A DNA stretch of 64,000 bases from Progne subis subis. Lineage: Eukaryota > Chordata > Aves > Passeriformes > Hirundinidae. The notes beneath the pieces were generated by a model, which did no database searches, had not been told where the DNA came from, and saw only the letters and a program-made list of their open reading frames with translations. Shown piece by piece: positions 1-14,470 of this stretch. Each line of letters begins with the position of its first letter. Position 1 is the first letter of the stretch. The translations under genes were made by a program, and so were the position numbers. Where the stretch lies: positions 2,976,501 through 3,040,500 of the forward strand of contig JAKJHU010000075.1 of the NCBI GenBank assembly GCA_022316685.1, given 5' to 3'.

Positions 1-1892
1 AAAGCAGCTCTTAAAATGGCTTCACTATAGACAGTAGAAATGGTATTTCTCTCAGAATTTGTGTAAAAATGTTTTGTTATTTCTAAAACTCTTAAACATC
101 CCCAAGACAGCAATATCTCTCCACAAAAGTTAATTGAAAGTGTATTATGGCTCATTCCCCAAATCATAATATTCACTAAGACCGTTGAAAAATTGGAGAG
201 GAAGCAAATTATTTTTTTTCTTTTCATCATTTGATAATATGCTGATGAGTCTTCTTTCGTGCAAATTGAAAACTATTTTTTTTTTGTTTCTTAGGAGATA
301 AACGGGGATGTTTAATGTTACTTAAGATAACACCAGATTTCTAGGATGTGGATTGCCTTAAGGTCATCTTATCTCATCAATTTATTACACATGATAAAAT
401 TAATCCTATCATTGTCACATAATTCTGTTTTGAAAGGTAAGTCAATCTTCAGTGCTGAACACATTGTACTACTCAACAGTACTCAGAAAAACCTTCTAGG
501 CCAAGTGTTGTGTGAGGATAACAGCCCATCAAGTTCCCATGGATACTCATAACGCATGAAGACCCAAAGGTCGATGGGTCATGAGAAAAACGTTACCAAC
601 CTGAAGAGTACGGCTGCTAAATCTGTGAAAAGTTCCCAAGAACAACTGTGGTGCTTGAGTGGCTGGAGGTCATGAGGTCATGAGAATTTGGGGGGCTCAT
701 GCATAGTGAAGTCCACCCTTAGAGCCCACCAACTTCATTCTAACTAGGCCTCACATATTACACGTTCATGTATTACAACTGGATTACCTCTTCAGCAACA
801 CCAGGATGTCAACAAAGTCTCAACCAGCCACTGTGGCCTAGAAATGACGCCTCCTGAAAGATAAGGTATCTACCATGAGGTTATCATGGAAATGTCCTTC
901 TTTTACACAGACAACATAATTTCCACAATGTATATAAAATGTTTTTCAGAGCAAATGCATGTAAATATAAGGAGCCATAAGCTCTGAGGAAATCACTGAA
1001 TAACTCAAGTGTTATCTTTGCAAGAAAAGATAAACACCCCAAACCAAAACTTTCTTATACAGCACATACCTTTTAGTCTCGCCATCATAATTGGCTTCAT
1101 CATTTGCTCATATAGCAACTCTGTCTGAAGCACCCAAAAATATTACTAAGAGTTATAGACTAATTTTCCAAATTCGGAGAAGAACTTGATTTAGAGAGAT
1201 GATCAGCCCTCCTTGTCACCATGACCTTGCTGGATAAACACACTGTTCTGGACCGGTTGTCACCATGCTACTCCCAGCTCTGCTTCCCCACTGGGTACTG
1301 TGGGATGGGGCTTTGATAATGGAGGGCCAAGACTTCCTTTTTCCATCCTCAGCTCCTGGTTACTTCACTTGGTTGCACCCTAACCATAAAACCTGTTAGG
1401 AAAAGGAACTGGGATAGCATGCCTTTTGACCATAGGAATTGACTATTTCAGGGCTGTTCAGGTAATTAAAAATGGATGAGAGTGAACAATCACCTGATCT
1501 CAGTGGAGTCCTCTGATAGCAGCCAGATAATTTCCTTCTTTCTCAAGGACAAAAGTTATTGTACGATACTGCCTTGAGAATCTAAGGCAGCACTTTGGAA
1601 AAAGACTTGAGATGGATATAGGTGTTCTCAATGTCATTCATGTTAAATATCAGATTGCAGATGCATCTTTTATTTATCAGCATTGTTTCTGTTTGAGCTG
1701 AAATAGCAGTAAGGATATGTCCACAAGTTTTAAATGACAAAAAATTCCTGTCATGTGGCAACCAATTGAAAGGTCAGTGTTACTTGAATACAGAAGTCTC
1801 AAGTCTTTAATACATTTCCAATGTTTTACCGTTTCACTTGGTTCATTAGAAAAGCCTGTAAAGGCGTAAATGTCCATAAAAAATTAAGATCT
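1..1892. other. Intergenic, nothing recognised
   Basis: AT-rich, with frequent stops in all frames; no repeat family or splice-framed open block noticed. Confidence 0.6.
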
Positions 1893-2300
1893 CTGTAACT
1901 GTGTCACCGAGACACACAAAGCAGTCACACGCAGACAAATATTTTGCAAAGCAGAGATTCTTCCAGATCCCAGCTCCTGCTGAGAGAGCGGAGAGAGGAG
2001 GAAGACAGCCTCTTTGCTTATTCTTTACTTTTTATACATTTGTGGGTCTGGCAGAAGATTGGCTTTTTGGGGTTTCCACCCCTCAGCCTCAGTGGCCAGA
2101 CCAACTGTCAGTTACAGTTGCTTTTCAGGTTAGAATTATGCAAAGAAAGGACAAGGAATGAAAAACAAAGGATTTGTTTATGTTACATCTGTGGGAAAGA
2201 TAGAAAAACTGCTCTAACATTGTACAGTAGCTAAAAGATCTGACTCCATTATGAAATTCAAAAGGCTAAATAAAAAACTCAGAAAAACCAGGGTAACAGA
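1893..2300 (-). mobile_element. Candidate solo LTR of an avian endogenous retrovirus (antisense)
   Basis: On the minus strand this reads like a promoter-bearing LTR: ATAATGGAGTCAGATC, a TATAAAAAG box at about 2033, a C/T-rich segment with GCTCTCTCAGCAGGAGCTGG, and an end in GACACAGTTACA. No gag or pol lies beside it. Target-site duplications were not found and the far end is arbitrary. Confidence 0.4.
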
Positions 2301-2771
2301 ACTGTATGGTATTTTTTATTTTGTAAAAATACTCTCAGAAAAGAAATGCTGCTGCACCTTCCAAATTTAACCAGTCATATCCTAACTGGGAGTTTATTTC
2401 TCTTTGTTCATGTATGTATGATATGTGTTCAACATTAATAAAGATCATTATTCTGAGAAGTCTCAGCAAGTTAGACAATGCAAAGAAACTAACACTTCTC
2501 TAAATTAATCATGGTGTGTATAACATGAATTGTAAGATTCAAAAATAAGGTTTGTTTTCTTTATTTCAACCAAAAGTAATGCAACTGATTTTGCTATTTC
2601 TATAATTTTATGTTCAAGAAAAAAGCTTTATGAGTTGGAACTGCCAAATATCTCTCTCTAGTAATCAGTGAGTTTTAACTCATTTCTCAAGAGAACGTAT
2701 TCCCAAAAATTAGACTGTAAAGGTGACACCATTCATGTAAATGTGTGGATGCTGACCATCCTGTTTTTCTG

Positions 2772-2830
2772 AATACTCACTCTCACTCACTCACACTCTC
2801 TCTCTCTCTCTCTCCCTCTCTCTCTATATA
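2772..2830. repeat. (TC)n / CTCA microsatellite
   Basis: CACTCTCACTCACTCACACT followed by a long CT dinucleotide run and TATATAG. Confidence 0.9.
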
Positions 2831-5800
2831 GTAGTCACAAAATGACTGTATTCTTTTGTGTCTGTCCCTCATGATCTGAGGCAATAGTTGCAGTTTTAAA
2901 ATATAAGATCAACTCACAGACAGGCATTCATAATATGCCTGTCATAAGTCAGCTCTTTCTTTATAAAAATTGTCACCAGTTGATAGTACATAAATTCTTA
3001 GCATGGAAGACAAATACTAAAAAGCCGTTAAGTTTTAAGAATGCATTTTGGAAATGTGATCATAATCTAGCTCTCTTTCTAGAGTAGGCTCTTAAGGTCA
3101 ATAAGGGATGACATATTCCAGAAACAAGAGAAATCTCTTTTTTTATCTTATGAAATATCTAGCTATATTTTTAAGAGGGAGGACTTCATGTCTCATATCA
3201 AAGTACGAAATCTCCTTGCAATATACAATTTAACTTTCTGGTTACAAATTACTTTCTTTTCTTGGTGGAATGGGGGAATCACTACTACCTTGAAAAGTGA
3301 TCCACCAAACAACCGCTCAGATTTCCTGGAAGAATTTTGTAGGTGCTTGGACTTGTACCTGACCTTCTGAAGTGTGGTGGTGAGTTTTTGATAAGTTTTG
3401 GTAAGTAATTCTCCCAATGGTTTGTTCCTGTTATCCCCCTGATGTTTCTTCCTTTGACAGTTTACGAAAACAACATTAAATCTTTCAGCAGAAAGTTTGT
3501 GCATATAAAATGCTCTTTTTACTTATGTTCTTTCTCTTCAGTCAAGTTACTAAATTATTTTATAATACCAAATGGAGATAGAGATACTGTTACGGCTTCC
3601 ACCATCACCTGGTGCAATGCAGTGTAATAAGGAAGTAATAAACTCAGTGTGCTGAGTCTGGCTGAAGGCACAAAGAATCCCTTTTCCAGCATCAAGTCTG
3701 TCTTGAATTCTCATAAAAGATGAAGAAAAAAACAGGAGTTGCTAAGTCTCTACCTTGGGAATGAAAGCTATCCTTCATAGCGTACAGAAAACTAGCAGAA
3801 GTAAGGATCTGACCAGGTCATGATTACCACCAAGACAGAGAAGTTATTTCAACATGCTGTCAATAATAGACACTAAAGAAAATTAGTTTTCGCCATTGTG
3901 GCAAATTCTTGGTCCCTTGGCAATAGCAATGGTATGGAAATTGTTATACAAGGTGTTTAAAAAATGGCAATAAGATCCATATTTCAGTCCCATCTGAGAC
4001 AGAAGAATTTTTGAAAGCGAGAGATCTTTCTGTGTGATGGTACTAAAGAATCTGCCGTTGAAGCCTGGCAGTATTAAGATGGGGGAATTTTAATTATTTC
4101 AACTAAACTAGTTTAATCTGGTTAACTCTAGGTGTATGAATTTAGCCAACTTTTCCCAACAAAGTTGCTGTCTGACACTGGTTTTCTATGTATACATTAT
4201 ACTAGAGCAACATCTAGGAGTAACAAACCACTTGTCACTAGAAATTTAAATCCACAACTGCCTTTGTGTGTTTACCCCTTGTGAATAAGGCAAGGAATGC
4301 ACATATCTAGCTCCACATTAAGTGATCAAATATTTTATAGCTAACCAAGGACATGATTTTATGACATTAGCTTTCAGATTTTTTTTTGCATTCAGTAATA
4401 AAGGAATGACATTTTTACCATCCCAAGCCAATCATCTTTCCTGATCTGTGTACCTTTGAGATACACATTATTCTAGCAAAAGAAATTTGATTATTGAAGA
4501 AGTTGTAACTTACAAGTAAAAACTGTGGCTAACAAGATACATATCAAAAAAGTGGACAACAAAAGTGAACACAGAAAATTTTTCATTCTCAGTTTTTTGT
4601 TATGGAGGAGAAAATAGTAGCTGAAACCCTTAAAAATTGTTTGAAATGGAAATAAGCAGATGTATATGTTCAGTCTTCGAGTCCATAAAATTCTATGGTT
4701 TTCAATCTTGCAATTTCTCAATTAAGAAAAAATTACTTATTCACATAACCATTGCAAAGGTTTTCAAATTGCGGTAAATGTGGAAAATGTATTTTAAGTT
4801 AAAATTTCAAGTATGAATTCTTGGGATTTAGTCTGAATGCCAGGGTCCTGACCTTTAACACTTCCTAGACCAAAAGGGAAACTATAACAAATATGTGTCA
4901 AGAGGTGATGACTCTCCTCTCTGTCATCTTAAGGAACTTAGCAGTATTTGTGCCTTCCAAAGCACAAGCATTATTACATCAATAACAAGTGATGTCCAGA
5001 TGAAGCCTTTAACTAATTAAGAATTAATCTGTTTTATATTGTTCATTATATGATGAGCTGTTATTTGGTAAATGCCTTGCTCATTTTTCCCATTTTGTAA
5101 CTAATACCTCAAAAATAATCATAGAAACCTATTCTGATTGTCATAGCTTTTACAACTATTAGAATTACAACTATGAGAATTACCAGTTGCTCTGTTAAGA
5201 AAATACATCTGCTTTCATTCTAGAGTGCTATTAATGTAATACAGATGACTAAGTAAACTACTTACAGAATACAGTCTTGCCTGAACAAACTGGTGAGGAA
5301 ATCTAAGAAAATTCCACAACTGGCTAAAAAAATTTGGAAGTTAAGTCAGTCAAGAAATTTGTATAAATTAAATGCACATCTGAAATAGATCATGTCACCT
5401 TATTAGGGTGGATAAAGTATTTTCCTTTTTGAGGTGATTATATGCAACTAGAGTGTTTTGCCATGCCTAAGAGCTGGTTTTCTTTTTCCTAGAACAATCA
5501 AAGAGATAAGAAAATGGATTTAAAAAAAAAAAAAAAAAAAAAGCAGATCACTGTTTTCTTTTCTACAATGCGCCAGAAAGTGCAACAAAAGTACTGAAAA
5601 CTCATGCAGGAAAAAAATACGGTAAGTGGATGTTAATGGCCTTGAACTCAATTTTGACAAAGCGAGAGATAGGGATCTGCTGCAAGAACACAATGCTTAT
5701 TGCAGTGCAGGGAATATATCAGAAAAAGCAGAATATCAGGAACATGGTGTCAGATCTTTACTTTAAGACTACGAAGAAGCAGCCAACAGATCAGTGCATT

Positions 5801-7857
5801 CATCAGTAGCATTCACTTTGCTGATAAATCCTGGAAATAAAATTATGTCTTCTCAGCTAAGCCTCTCATCTACGGATATTTTACAAAAAAAAAAAAAGAA
5901 AAAAAGTCTTACATTTTCCCTGGGTATAATGGAATCCAAAGAAATTTGCAAAGATGACTGACTCCATTTTGAAAAAATAACAGTTTGCTATCATGAATCA
6001 TAATGCAACTAAACCTTGTAAATCATTACAACATGACTGCTAGTCGGAGAAGGAAAACAAAAAATACCTCATTAGGAATGAAAGGGAGTAAAATAAGCAG
6101 AAACTGCATAGAACTACTGTCAACCATGCAGTCACAAAATCAACCATTCTACTGTACTTGAGAGTTTGGCTAGTCTTTTCCTTGAGTGGTAAGTAACTCC
6201 ATCTAATCATCTTTTTCCTCCTAGTAACAGCTCTTAAGTGTGGTCGCCTTCCTTTTTTTGCTAACAGATATAGGGTTTATTTGCTTGCTTCCTAGGAGAC
6301 TGATTTTTCATAATTGAGAGGAAGAGAAAGGTTGAGGTATTGTTGACAAAGGATTCTGCTGTACACAGAAATATATGTACGTATATTATCTTAGGAATGA
6401 TTCCATAATTCCCAATGTTTATGTCTATAAGTGTCCACCTATCATTTGTGAAGCAGAAGTTACATATCAGCTTGCATTCACTCATCAAGATTATAAAACT
6501 ATAAAAATCTACTACAGACAAGACTTCAAGAAAGATAATTAATGAATTCTGTGAGGAATGACAAGATAGCCAAGATCACCCTCATATATGTGCATAACAC
6601 AGTAGGTTAAGATTTTATATCAGAATTGCTGGCCAGCTTAGATGCCATGCCTCATTTCCTTTAATAAATAAAGGTACATGTACCAAAAAAAAAAAAAAAG
6701 ATACAATATTTATAGACTAATTAAACTCTTTAAGCTAGAGGTTAATGTGAAGAAGAGTGAAGACATTTAAAGGTTATTAATGGATAATTTGTAAACTCTC
6801 TTTCTATACTACAGAAAAAAAAAAATGGCATTTTATGTCCCATTTAGTACCATTTTCCCAATGTTCTTCATCACTATCAGTAAGTACAAAAACACTGAAA
6901 AATATCCTTCTTTCATAATCATGAGGGAAAAAAAAAAAATAACAAACCAACAAAAAATCTTCATTAAATCTTAAAAAAAAAACCCTTGACACTTTTTGAA
7001 AGAAAAGACAACAATAAGTCCAAATCTGACAATCGAATGCCATAAAATGTTATCGGACGATTTGGTTGGGTCTTTCATGGCTCCTTTTTTTGTATTGCAA
7101 TGCCCCCTGCAGGTATAACAGATCCTCTGTTTCTCCATAGCATTTTCTTTAGCTCTTTGAGGAAGCATCTCTGGCAAACGCATGATTTCCAAAACCCTTG
7201 TTAATTGCAAAATACTGTTTGAATCACCGGGGGGGGGGGAATCAAAACAAACCCAAAACAACAAAACCAACTCATAATGCAGAAAACAGGAGAATAAAGG
7301 AAAAAGAAAACTCCATTGACTATGTGATTACCATTATCCTGAATAAGAGACAAATAGCAGAAACTCATCCCTCTTTGCCAGGTTTCAGACAGGAGTATGG
7401 AGCAGACAGTTGGAAAGACTGAGGAGACATGAATCTCTGACACCCAGGTGTGGGTCTGGTGGCCCTCGGCAGCAGCTGTGGCGGTATGATTACAGTGACT
7501 GTTGGTCTATCCCAAGTACACTGTTAAAACTAGGTCATTTAAGGATTTGTGGTAATTGTTCACAGACTAGGAGCTTGACTAAGGAAGCATGTCATAAAAA
7601 GAGAAAACAAGGAGATTTCACAGTTGTTGGCAGGTATTATTTGATTGTATTAGTTAAGTGTCATGTTTCCTATCTGTTAAATTCTGCAGGTATGTTAAAT
7701 AGAAGCTCCATGAAGTAATTACAACACACTGACAACAGACAGGGCACAGTTGAAAAAGTTTCATTCTGGCAAGTCATAGTTGTTGATTTGTTTCTTACAA
7801 ACAGCTCAAGAACTGTTTCATTTCACAAGCTGAAAGATGAAAGATACTTAGCTATAT

Positions 7858-7861
<4 letters not shown>

Positions 7862-7893
<32 letters not shown>
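7862..7893. repeat. Poly-A run (32)
   Basis: Uninterrupted A tract. No retroposed body is recognisable upstream. Confidence 0.95.
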
Positions 7894-7897
<4 letters not shown>

Positions 7898-10775
7898 AAA
7901 AAAATGCAGCATGTCTAAGTGAAATTAGACTAAAGACATCTATCCATTCTTTCTGACTGAAAATGCTACAAATGAATCAAACATTTAAGAAAATGTTTCA
8001 CTCCAGCTTTATAAATACAGAATATTGAGACTGAGCAGCTACAAGATAATAACTGGCATAAGAAAAAGTCCTGCTTTAGTGTGATAAAAGACCATTGGCC
8101 TTTTGGAGTTTGTCAATTTCTTAAAAATTAGAAATCTGCTACCATGTTAATTTTTCCTTGGCTTAATTTATAATGATACACATTTTTTATTCAAAATAGA
8201 AAGGCAGAGAAAACTGAAACCTCAAAACAAGTTAATTCATGGAAGCAGAATGTTCTTTCATCCTTTTCATACAATTCTGATTTAAACTCTCATACCTTCA
8301 TCATCCCTATATTCCCCAGCAGGAAGCTTACCATTTGTTTCAGCATATACTGTCAGGCAGAAAACTGGATAATATTTTCTCAAAATTCCAGCCTATAAAT
8401 CTTAATCCTCTGGTAGACAGAACTCGCAAAATAAGCACTTAGTTCACTTTTACCTTTCAGGAAAATTCAGTGAAATTTGTCAGAAAATATCATTACAGCA
8501 ATCTTGATTAGCAAAGATATTTCAGAATGGCAGATTCAGATTCAATTTGCTATTTTTTGAGACATTAGGTAGTTTAAATAAAATATTACTTAACTGGTAA
8601 TACTTCACAATTCTTTTACCTCACTAAATTTCTTTGAGTATGGTAATGGTTATTATCAAGGAGTCTTGTTTGGGAAGTGGAGGACATACACAAATCACTC
8701 AGCACATGAATTTCAGGCAGGTTGTTTTGAAGGACAGAAACCTCACATCTACTCTGCCCCCTTTTTAAACTCCTTTTTGCATGACTATGTTGTATTTATG
8801 CATGTGTCTACTAGTAGAACTTAAAGTAATTTAACCAGATAATTATTTTAAATGTGCAGTCATTCTATGAGACTGGTGGTAGATTCTTAAGAAAGGAAAG
8901 GTCATGCAAACTCATCATACTTATGGCTTCACTCTGTCATAGAGTACAAATCAAATCTGACCTTTATATACTACAGTAATGTAAAGTCTCAATTAACAAG
9001 TTTTTGCCTTATGCAAAGGTTGTTCAATAGTTTTTAATGATGCTGCCAATTATCAAGACAATAATGTCCTTTTACACATTTTACAGTGATGGAGATGATA
9101 CTAGCTAGTAAGGCTAAAATATAAAAGCATAAAATATGAAGGGAAATAAAAAGCTGAAGCAACAGTAGAGCCACAGCAGACACAGATATTTTAAAAAATT
9201 AATAAGACCATACACGCCAAAACAGATCAAAATATGAATTGATAATAAGACAACTTTGTCTTCTCTTGCCTCCTATCTATAGAAATTCTTATTCAGTTGC
9301 TCAAAGCCCCTTTCTATTGCCCTGCTCAGTAATTTTTCTTGTCTTGCACTGAACTTGCCACAATTTCTGTGAACAGGTTATTTTTAGATAAAAAAGAATA
9401 TTTTGTGATTGTAAATCAATGAATACTTTTCTTCTCGCAGTCTCGTGCTCTCTGAGGCAGAAAAGATGTTTAAAAGAGGTTCAGTGTCAATGACACTATA
9501 AGTAATAGTATCTGCAGATAGTAAAAAGAGATGTTCATTTGAGGTGTGTTATGTGATGAAAGAGTGGACACATCCCATCAGTTGCTAAATACCATTTGCA
9601 AGCCCTTGGAGGCTGTGTGAACTCATCATATACTGCCAAACAGAAATACAAAACTGAAGAGGAGCTTCCTCTACATGGAGGGAAGATAATAGGGCATAGG
9701 AAAATTAAAAATCTCCCCACAAAAAGCTGAAGCAATCATTTATGTCCTCAATATGAAGTCTGTCTTCTACTTCAATTACTTTTAAAAATTTTTTTTCAAA
9801 TATCGAATTCCCATCTAAATAAAGGAATCAAAGTCTTATCTGTTCTTTTTACCTTTTTATGTGTAGAAATAGAAAACAAAGATGAAAGTGCTTTAGTATG
9901 TCTCTTTTATTATCCAAACATTTTTTATGTCTATAAACTCAGCTATGACCTTTTTGATGCTGAATCAGTAGGTACAAGGAATTAATGGGGCCTAACTAAT
10001 TCCCTCTATACTCACACCATTAGTTTATTTAGATTAATTTTCTTTATTGTTCTCATGTTCTCATAAGCTTAACAATTACTATTAAATAGATTGAAGGCAT
10101 ATTACAAAAAATAAACTGAGGGATGATTTGTTTCATGAGTCACCAAAAGACAAATATTGTTACAAAAAGCACTAACAAACTTCTCATGCTAAATGCAGTG
10201 GATGCACGCGAAATACTTATATACAGATGTGATGTAAGCACAGCTATTTTCATTGCTATCATACATACTTTCAACAGGTTTAACATTTAAAATATAAAGA
10301 AGGCAAGATAAAACAATGGAAAGGTGAGATAACAGCTCAAAAAAGGAGAGATGGCACTGAAAAAAATAAATAAATTAATTCCTGGTAACTGAATATACAA
10401 CACATTTTGCAATACAGGGAAGTTATTATTAGTATAAAGATTTTGAAATCTTTACCAAGCCACATAAAAATTACTTTTGCAAAATTACACAGCTGTGGGA
10501 AACAAAAAGTAATTTCATACGGAATTAGTACTAAACCTAGTAACTTATCAATCTCCTAAAGCTGAAGTATTACGGTCTGTGAAAGACGCAAAAAATCCTT
10601 ACCTGTTTGCATATCAAACATAAACTTGGAAACTAATAGTAGCCTACAGATTAATACTGATGATTAAGGGTTCTCACTGTTTACAAACGCACCCCATTAC
10701 TGTGCTGACCCTCAGTAACTTGTCTTTAACAGAAGAAACAACAACATCTCCAAAAGGATATTCAGAGGAACAAAA

Positions 10776-10960
10776 ATCACAGAATCATCAACTGGTTTGG
10801 GTTGAAAAAGACCTTAAAAGACCATCTAGTTCCAACCTCCCTGCCCTAGGCAGGAACAGCTTCCACTAGACAAGGTTGCTTGGGGACCCATCCAGACTGG
10901 CTCTGAACACTTCCAGGGTGGAGCATCCACCGTTTTTGGGTAATCTCTTCACGGGCATGG
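10776..10960 (-). mobile_element. CR1 LINE 3' fragment
   Basis: Begins ATCACAGAATCAT, the reverse of the CR1 3' tail, followed by the usual TTCCAACCTCCCTGCC and CACTTCCAGGG segments. It is 5' truncated and diverged. Confidence 0.88.
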
Positions 10961-13720
10961 CAGCTGTGAACCTGAACACAGGCATCCCCAAAGGCTGTGA
11001 CAAGAGGAAAAAGAAATGCAAAAGGCACTTTAAATGAAGTGTTAGGAAATGAAATGAGACAAATTGTGAGCAGATGGAGCAATTTAAAAGCACTGAGCCA
11101 TTCCCCTTCTACAATGTCCATTTTCTGACTGAGTTTTCTATTTAATGGATGGTTTCAGGTTTTGCTCTCTGGCTTCCAGACAGTAATTCATCTCACCTCA
11201 GAATTTCAAGTGATGGCAGACTCAGCATTTGGCAGGCAAGAGAGTCTACACCGATGCCAGGACAGAGGCTCCTTTTGCAAAACTTCAGTCATTTACCTCT
11301 GAGGTGGTCTCCTCAGACCTTCCTCAATGTCAATAAAGAAAAATAAACAGTTTTAGAGAATGATGTATCTAACGTATTTCAAAAGTGTACTCTATGCTGA
11401 AATTAATTCCTTTCCAAAAAGTGTCTTTTTCTCTTTGCTGACCATTGAAACAGCTCCGAATGACTAGCTCAAATACCCATGTCTAGACTGTATCCCACGC
11501 CTGCATTCCTTGGACAAATCCCACCCAAGATGTCAAAAAGTGAGAGGGAAAATATCAAACTCTCTGGTTATGCAAGAAGAAACAAAGAAAAAAAAAAATT
11601 GCTGGGCCCTTTAATGAATTATATGAACATTTATGGAAAATAATAGCAAATAAAATACATACCTTTGGGATGCAAAAACCTCCTTTATTTGGGGGCTATT
11701 AAAGAACCAAGAGCAACTCTAGATTGCCTGAAAAAAATATTCATTGTCAATTAGATATGTGGCTTCAGCTATGATAAAATCAAACAAAAACAGAATAGAG
11801 GGAAAAAAAAAAAAAAAAAAAGAGTGCAAAACTGCAAACCCACTACCCCTGCTGTGATTGTTCCCAATTTCATTAAATATTTTCATGCTGTGTTCAATAG
11901 GTCATAAGATTACTAGGAAATTTCTAAAGACAATTTTCAACATATGACAAAAATGTGCTTTATATTTACAGATTTATAATGATTCCTTGGAATTTTTCAT
12001 AGATTATTTTTCCCAAAGGAATCCCTTGGCAATATCGAATCTTTGTTTTGTTTTGTGTTTTTGTTTGTTTTTTAGAAAATATTTTCATTTTGAATTTCTG
12101 CTTGACTCCTTGGCCGAATCAAGGGTCACTAGTCTCCCTCCAAAGCCTTTTTTTTTTTTTTTTTTTTCCCCTGGGAGCACATACTTTCTTTTGAACTGAC
12201 TTTTTGGGGGTACAATTCCCGCATATGCTTTATCTGTCAACTTTTGTGTATTGTAATCATTCCAAAGACACCTTAGCCAAACACAAACTGATTCTATGAG
12301 CAGGACATACTCAGAAGTATAAAAATTATTTATTGGTTATCACAGCCAAATGATCACTACTAGGTCAGGCATTAATGTACTCACCACCTTTTATAAGACA
12401 TAAGCAGATTCTCTGATAGCCAGGTAGGCAAAAGTCAAAAAGGAGAAAGGGCAGCTCCTACAGCTCCCTGAAGCACAGCCACAGTCATGCCTCCCTCCAA
12501 CACTCTGATTTTTCTTGATGATTTTATACATGCCCATGTCAGTGATTTCCCTTGTCTTACCCTGTCTGCAATTTCATCTTGCTCATCTCACATGAATCTC
12601 CTCTTCAGACTTTGACAGATTTTTTTTTTCTCCCCTGCAACTTAGCATTTTCCTCAGAATTCTGAGCCATGGTTGTGTACCTTCAGCAATGCACCTGGTA
12701 TCCTCAGGCACAGGCATTTTCATGGACTCCTAGACAGAGGGAGTAACACTCTATTTTAGCACTGAGATGAAGGTGGCAAGGGCAATAAGGAAAGGAATTA
12801 GTTTTCAGTGGTCACCAGTCAAACCCATGCCTTTTGAGTATCAGTTGCTCGGCACTATTCTTATGCTTGTCCTATTAAAACAGCTCTTCTTTGCTATGCA
12901 CTACTATACATTTCTGCCATAACTCTTAATATAATGCCATAAATAATTACATTTCCTTGAACATTTCAATCCATGGATCAGCATTTGGATAAAGGCCAAT
13001 TTGAATTAAATTGCAAAAAAATGCATTAAATCCTTTAATGACACAGATCCATGACTAGAATCTTGCATCCTCTCCATTAAAATTTATTCTGCAGAACTTA
13101 TTGAAGAGACATATTTTTACATGTCTGTTTCTGAATTATACAGCATCTTTGTCAGGAATAAAAGAAAACCATTAAGTTAAGTTTGACCCTCAATTATTTT
13201 CTTTATATGTTTCCTCATTTTCTATGTGGGCCTTAAATTTCTGAAGTAATAATTCAGTCTTACTGACAGAGACATGGTACAGTAGTCACACCACTAACCA
13301 GCTTAATTGTGCTGACCAAATACATAACTAAGTTAAAGTGCTGTTATTGAAAGCTCCTTTCACTCCTGTAGCTCAGTCTGTTTCAGAAGATGATTTTACA
13401 CACATTTCTAAAAACCTTGTTCCTTAAATATATGGGTGCTCCAAAATACCTGTTCTGACAAACACCGTATTGTAAAGCCATTTAAACACTTATGTAATTT
13501 ATAAGATTTTTTTGGTGCACTTTATTCTTAAGAAAATGTCAGCGAATTCCAAGAACAACTTCTAAAGGAGCAAAGAATCAAAGATGCTATAAAAAGGTTG
13601 AATATGGATAAATTTATCTAAATGCTACAGATGAAATAAACTTTGGCACTTGAAAGTTAAGGGTCTGATCATGTCTAGCTATGGGAAAGAGAATGGATTG
13701 AGTTGAGTTAGGGAGCCAAA
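10961..13720. other. Intergenic, nothing recognised
   Basis: AT-rich with A run 11803-11821 and T run near 12150; no exon-like block convinced me. Confidence 0.55.
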
Positions 13721-14205
13721 GAATCACAGAATCAATGAGGCTGGAAAAGACCTCTGAGATCATTGAGTCCAACCTCTGACTGAACACTACCACGTGTCAC
13801 GTAGACAGTGACACTGAGTGCCACATCCAGAATTTCCTTAAACACCCTCAGGAACACTGACTCCACCGCTTCCCAGGGCCACCTACTCCAATGCTTAATC
13901 CCCTCCATGATGAAATTTTTCCTGATGTCCAACCTGAATCTTCCCTGGCACAGCTTGATGCCATTTCCTCTCATCCTGTCCCTAGTTGTCTGGGAGAAGA
14001 GGCTGACCCCCACCTGGCTACAACCTCCCTTCAGGCAGTTGTAAAAAGTGATAAGGTCTCCTCTCACCCCCCTCTTCTCCAGGCTAAACAATCTCAGCTC
14101 TCCCAGCCACTCCTTACAGAACATGCACCCCAGACCCTTCATCACATTCCTTGCCCTTCTCTGGACATACTCCAGCACCTCAATGCCCTTAAGAAGTCTT
14201 AAGGC
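13721..14205 (-). mobile_element. CR1 LINE 3' fragment with the end of its pol frame
   Basis: Minus-strand CR1 starting at GAATCACAGAATCA. It retains an uninterrupted frame of about 160 codons (13732-14217) that reads as the C-terminal end of CR1 ORF2 (EVLEYVQRRARNVMKGL, LEKRGVRGDLITFYN). It is 5' truncated, so it has no complete polymerase. Confidence 0.93.
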
Positions 14206-14470
14206 CAAAGGAGGCATGAATGTTTCTCTTTCATGACCAGTAAACTAAAACACAAGAAGTTCCATCTCAACTTGAGGAAGAACTTCTTTACATTGATGGT
14301 GACAGAGCAGTGGAACAGGCTGCCCAGGATGGTTCTGGAGTCTCCCTCTCTGAAAAACCCACCTGAATTTATTCCTGTGTCACCTGTGTCGGGTGAATCT
14401 GCCTTGGCAAGGGGGTTGGATTAGATGATCTCCACAGGTTCCTTCCAACCCCAATAATTGTGTGACTTTG
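14206..14470 (+). mobile_element. CR1 LINE 3' fragment, opposite orientation
   Basis: Plus-strand CR1 3' part: GAAGAACTTCTTTACA, GAACAGGCTGCCCAGG, GGGGGTTGGATTAGATGATC, CCTTCCAACCCC, ending in a decayed TGTGACTTTG tail. It abuts the previous fragment 5' end to 5' end. Confidence 0.88.

Larger units (their letters stand above)
2301..10775. other. Intergenic, low-complexity spots only
   Basis: AT-rich DNA with A/T runs (5521-5542, 6686-6699, 7862-7893) and a short G9 run near 7230. Short frames here have ordinary chance lengths. Possible weak LTR-like echo near 5955 (GACTGACTCCATTTTGA resembles part of the 2.2 kb element). Confidence 0.55.

Noticed and set aside
3193..3504. A 103-codon minus-strand Lys-rich frame
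   Set aside because: No similarity recognised, no promoter or splice context; length is plausible by chance in 64 kb.
13732..14217. A 161-codon minus-strand open frame
   Set aside because: It is the C-terminal end of CR1 ORF2 within a truncated LINE, not a host gene.
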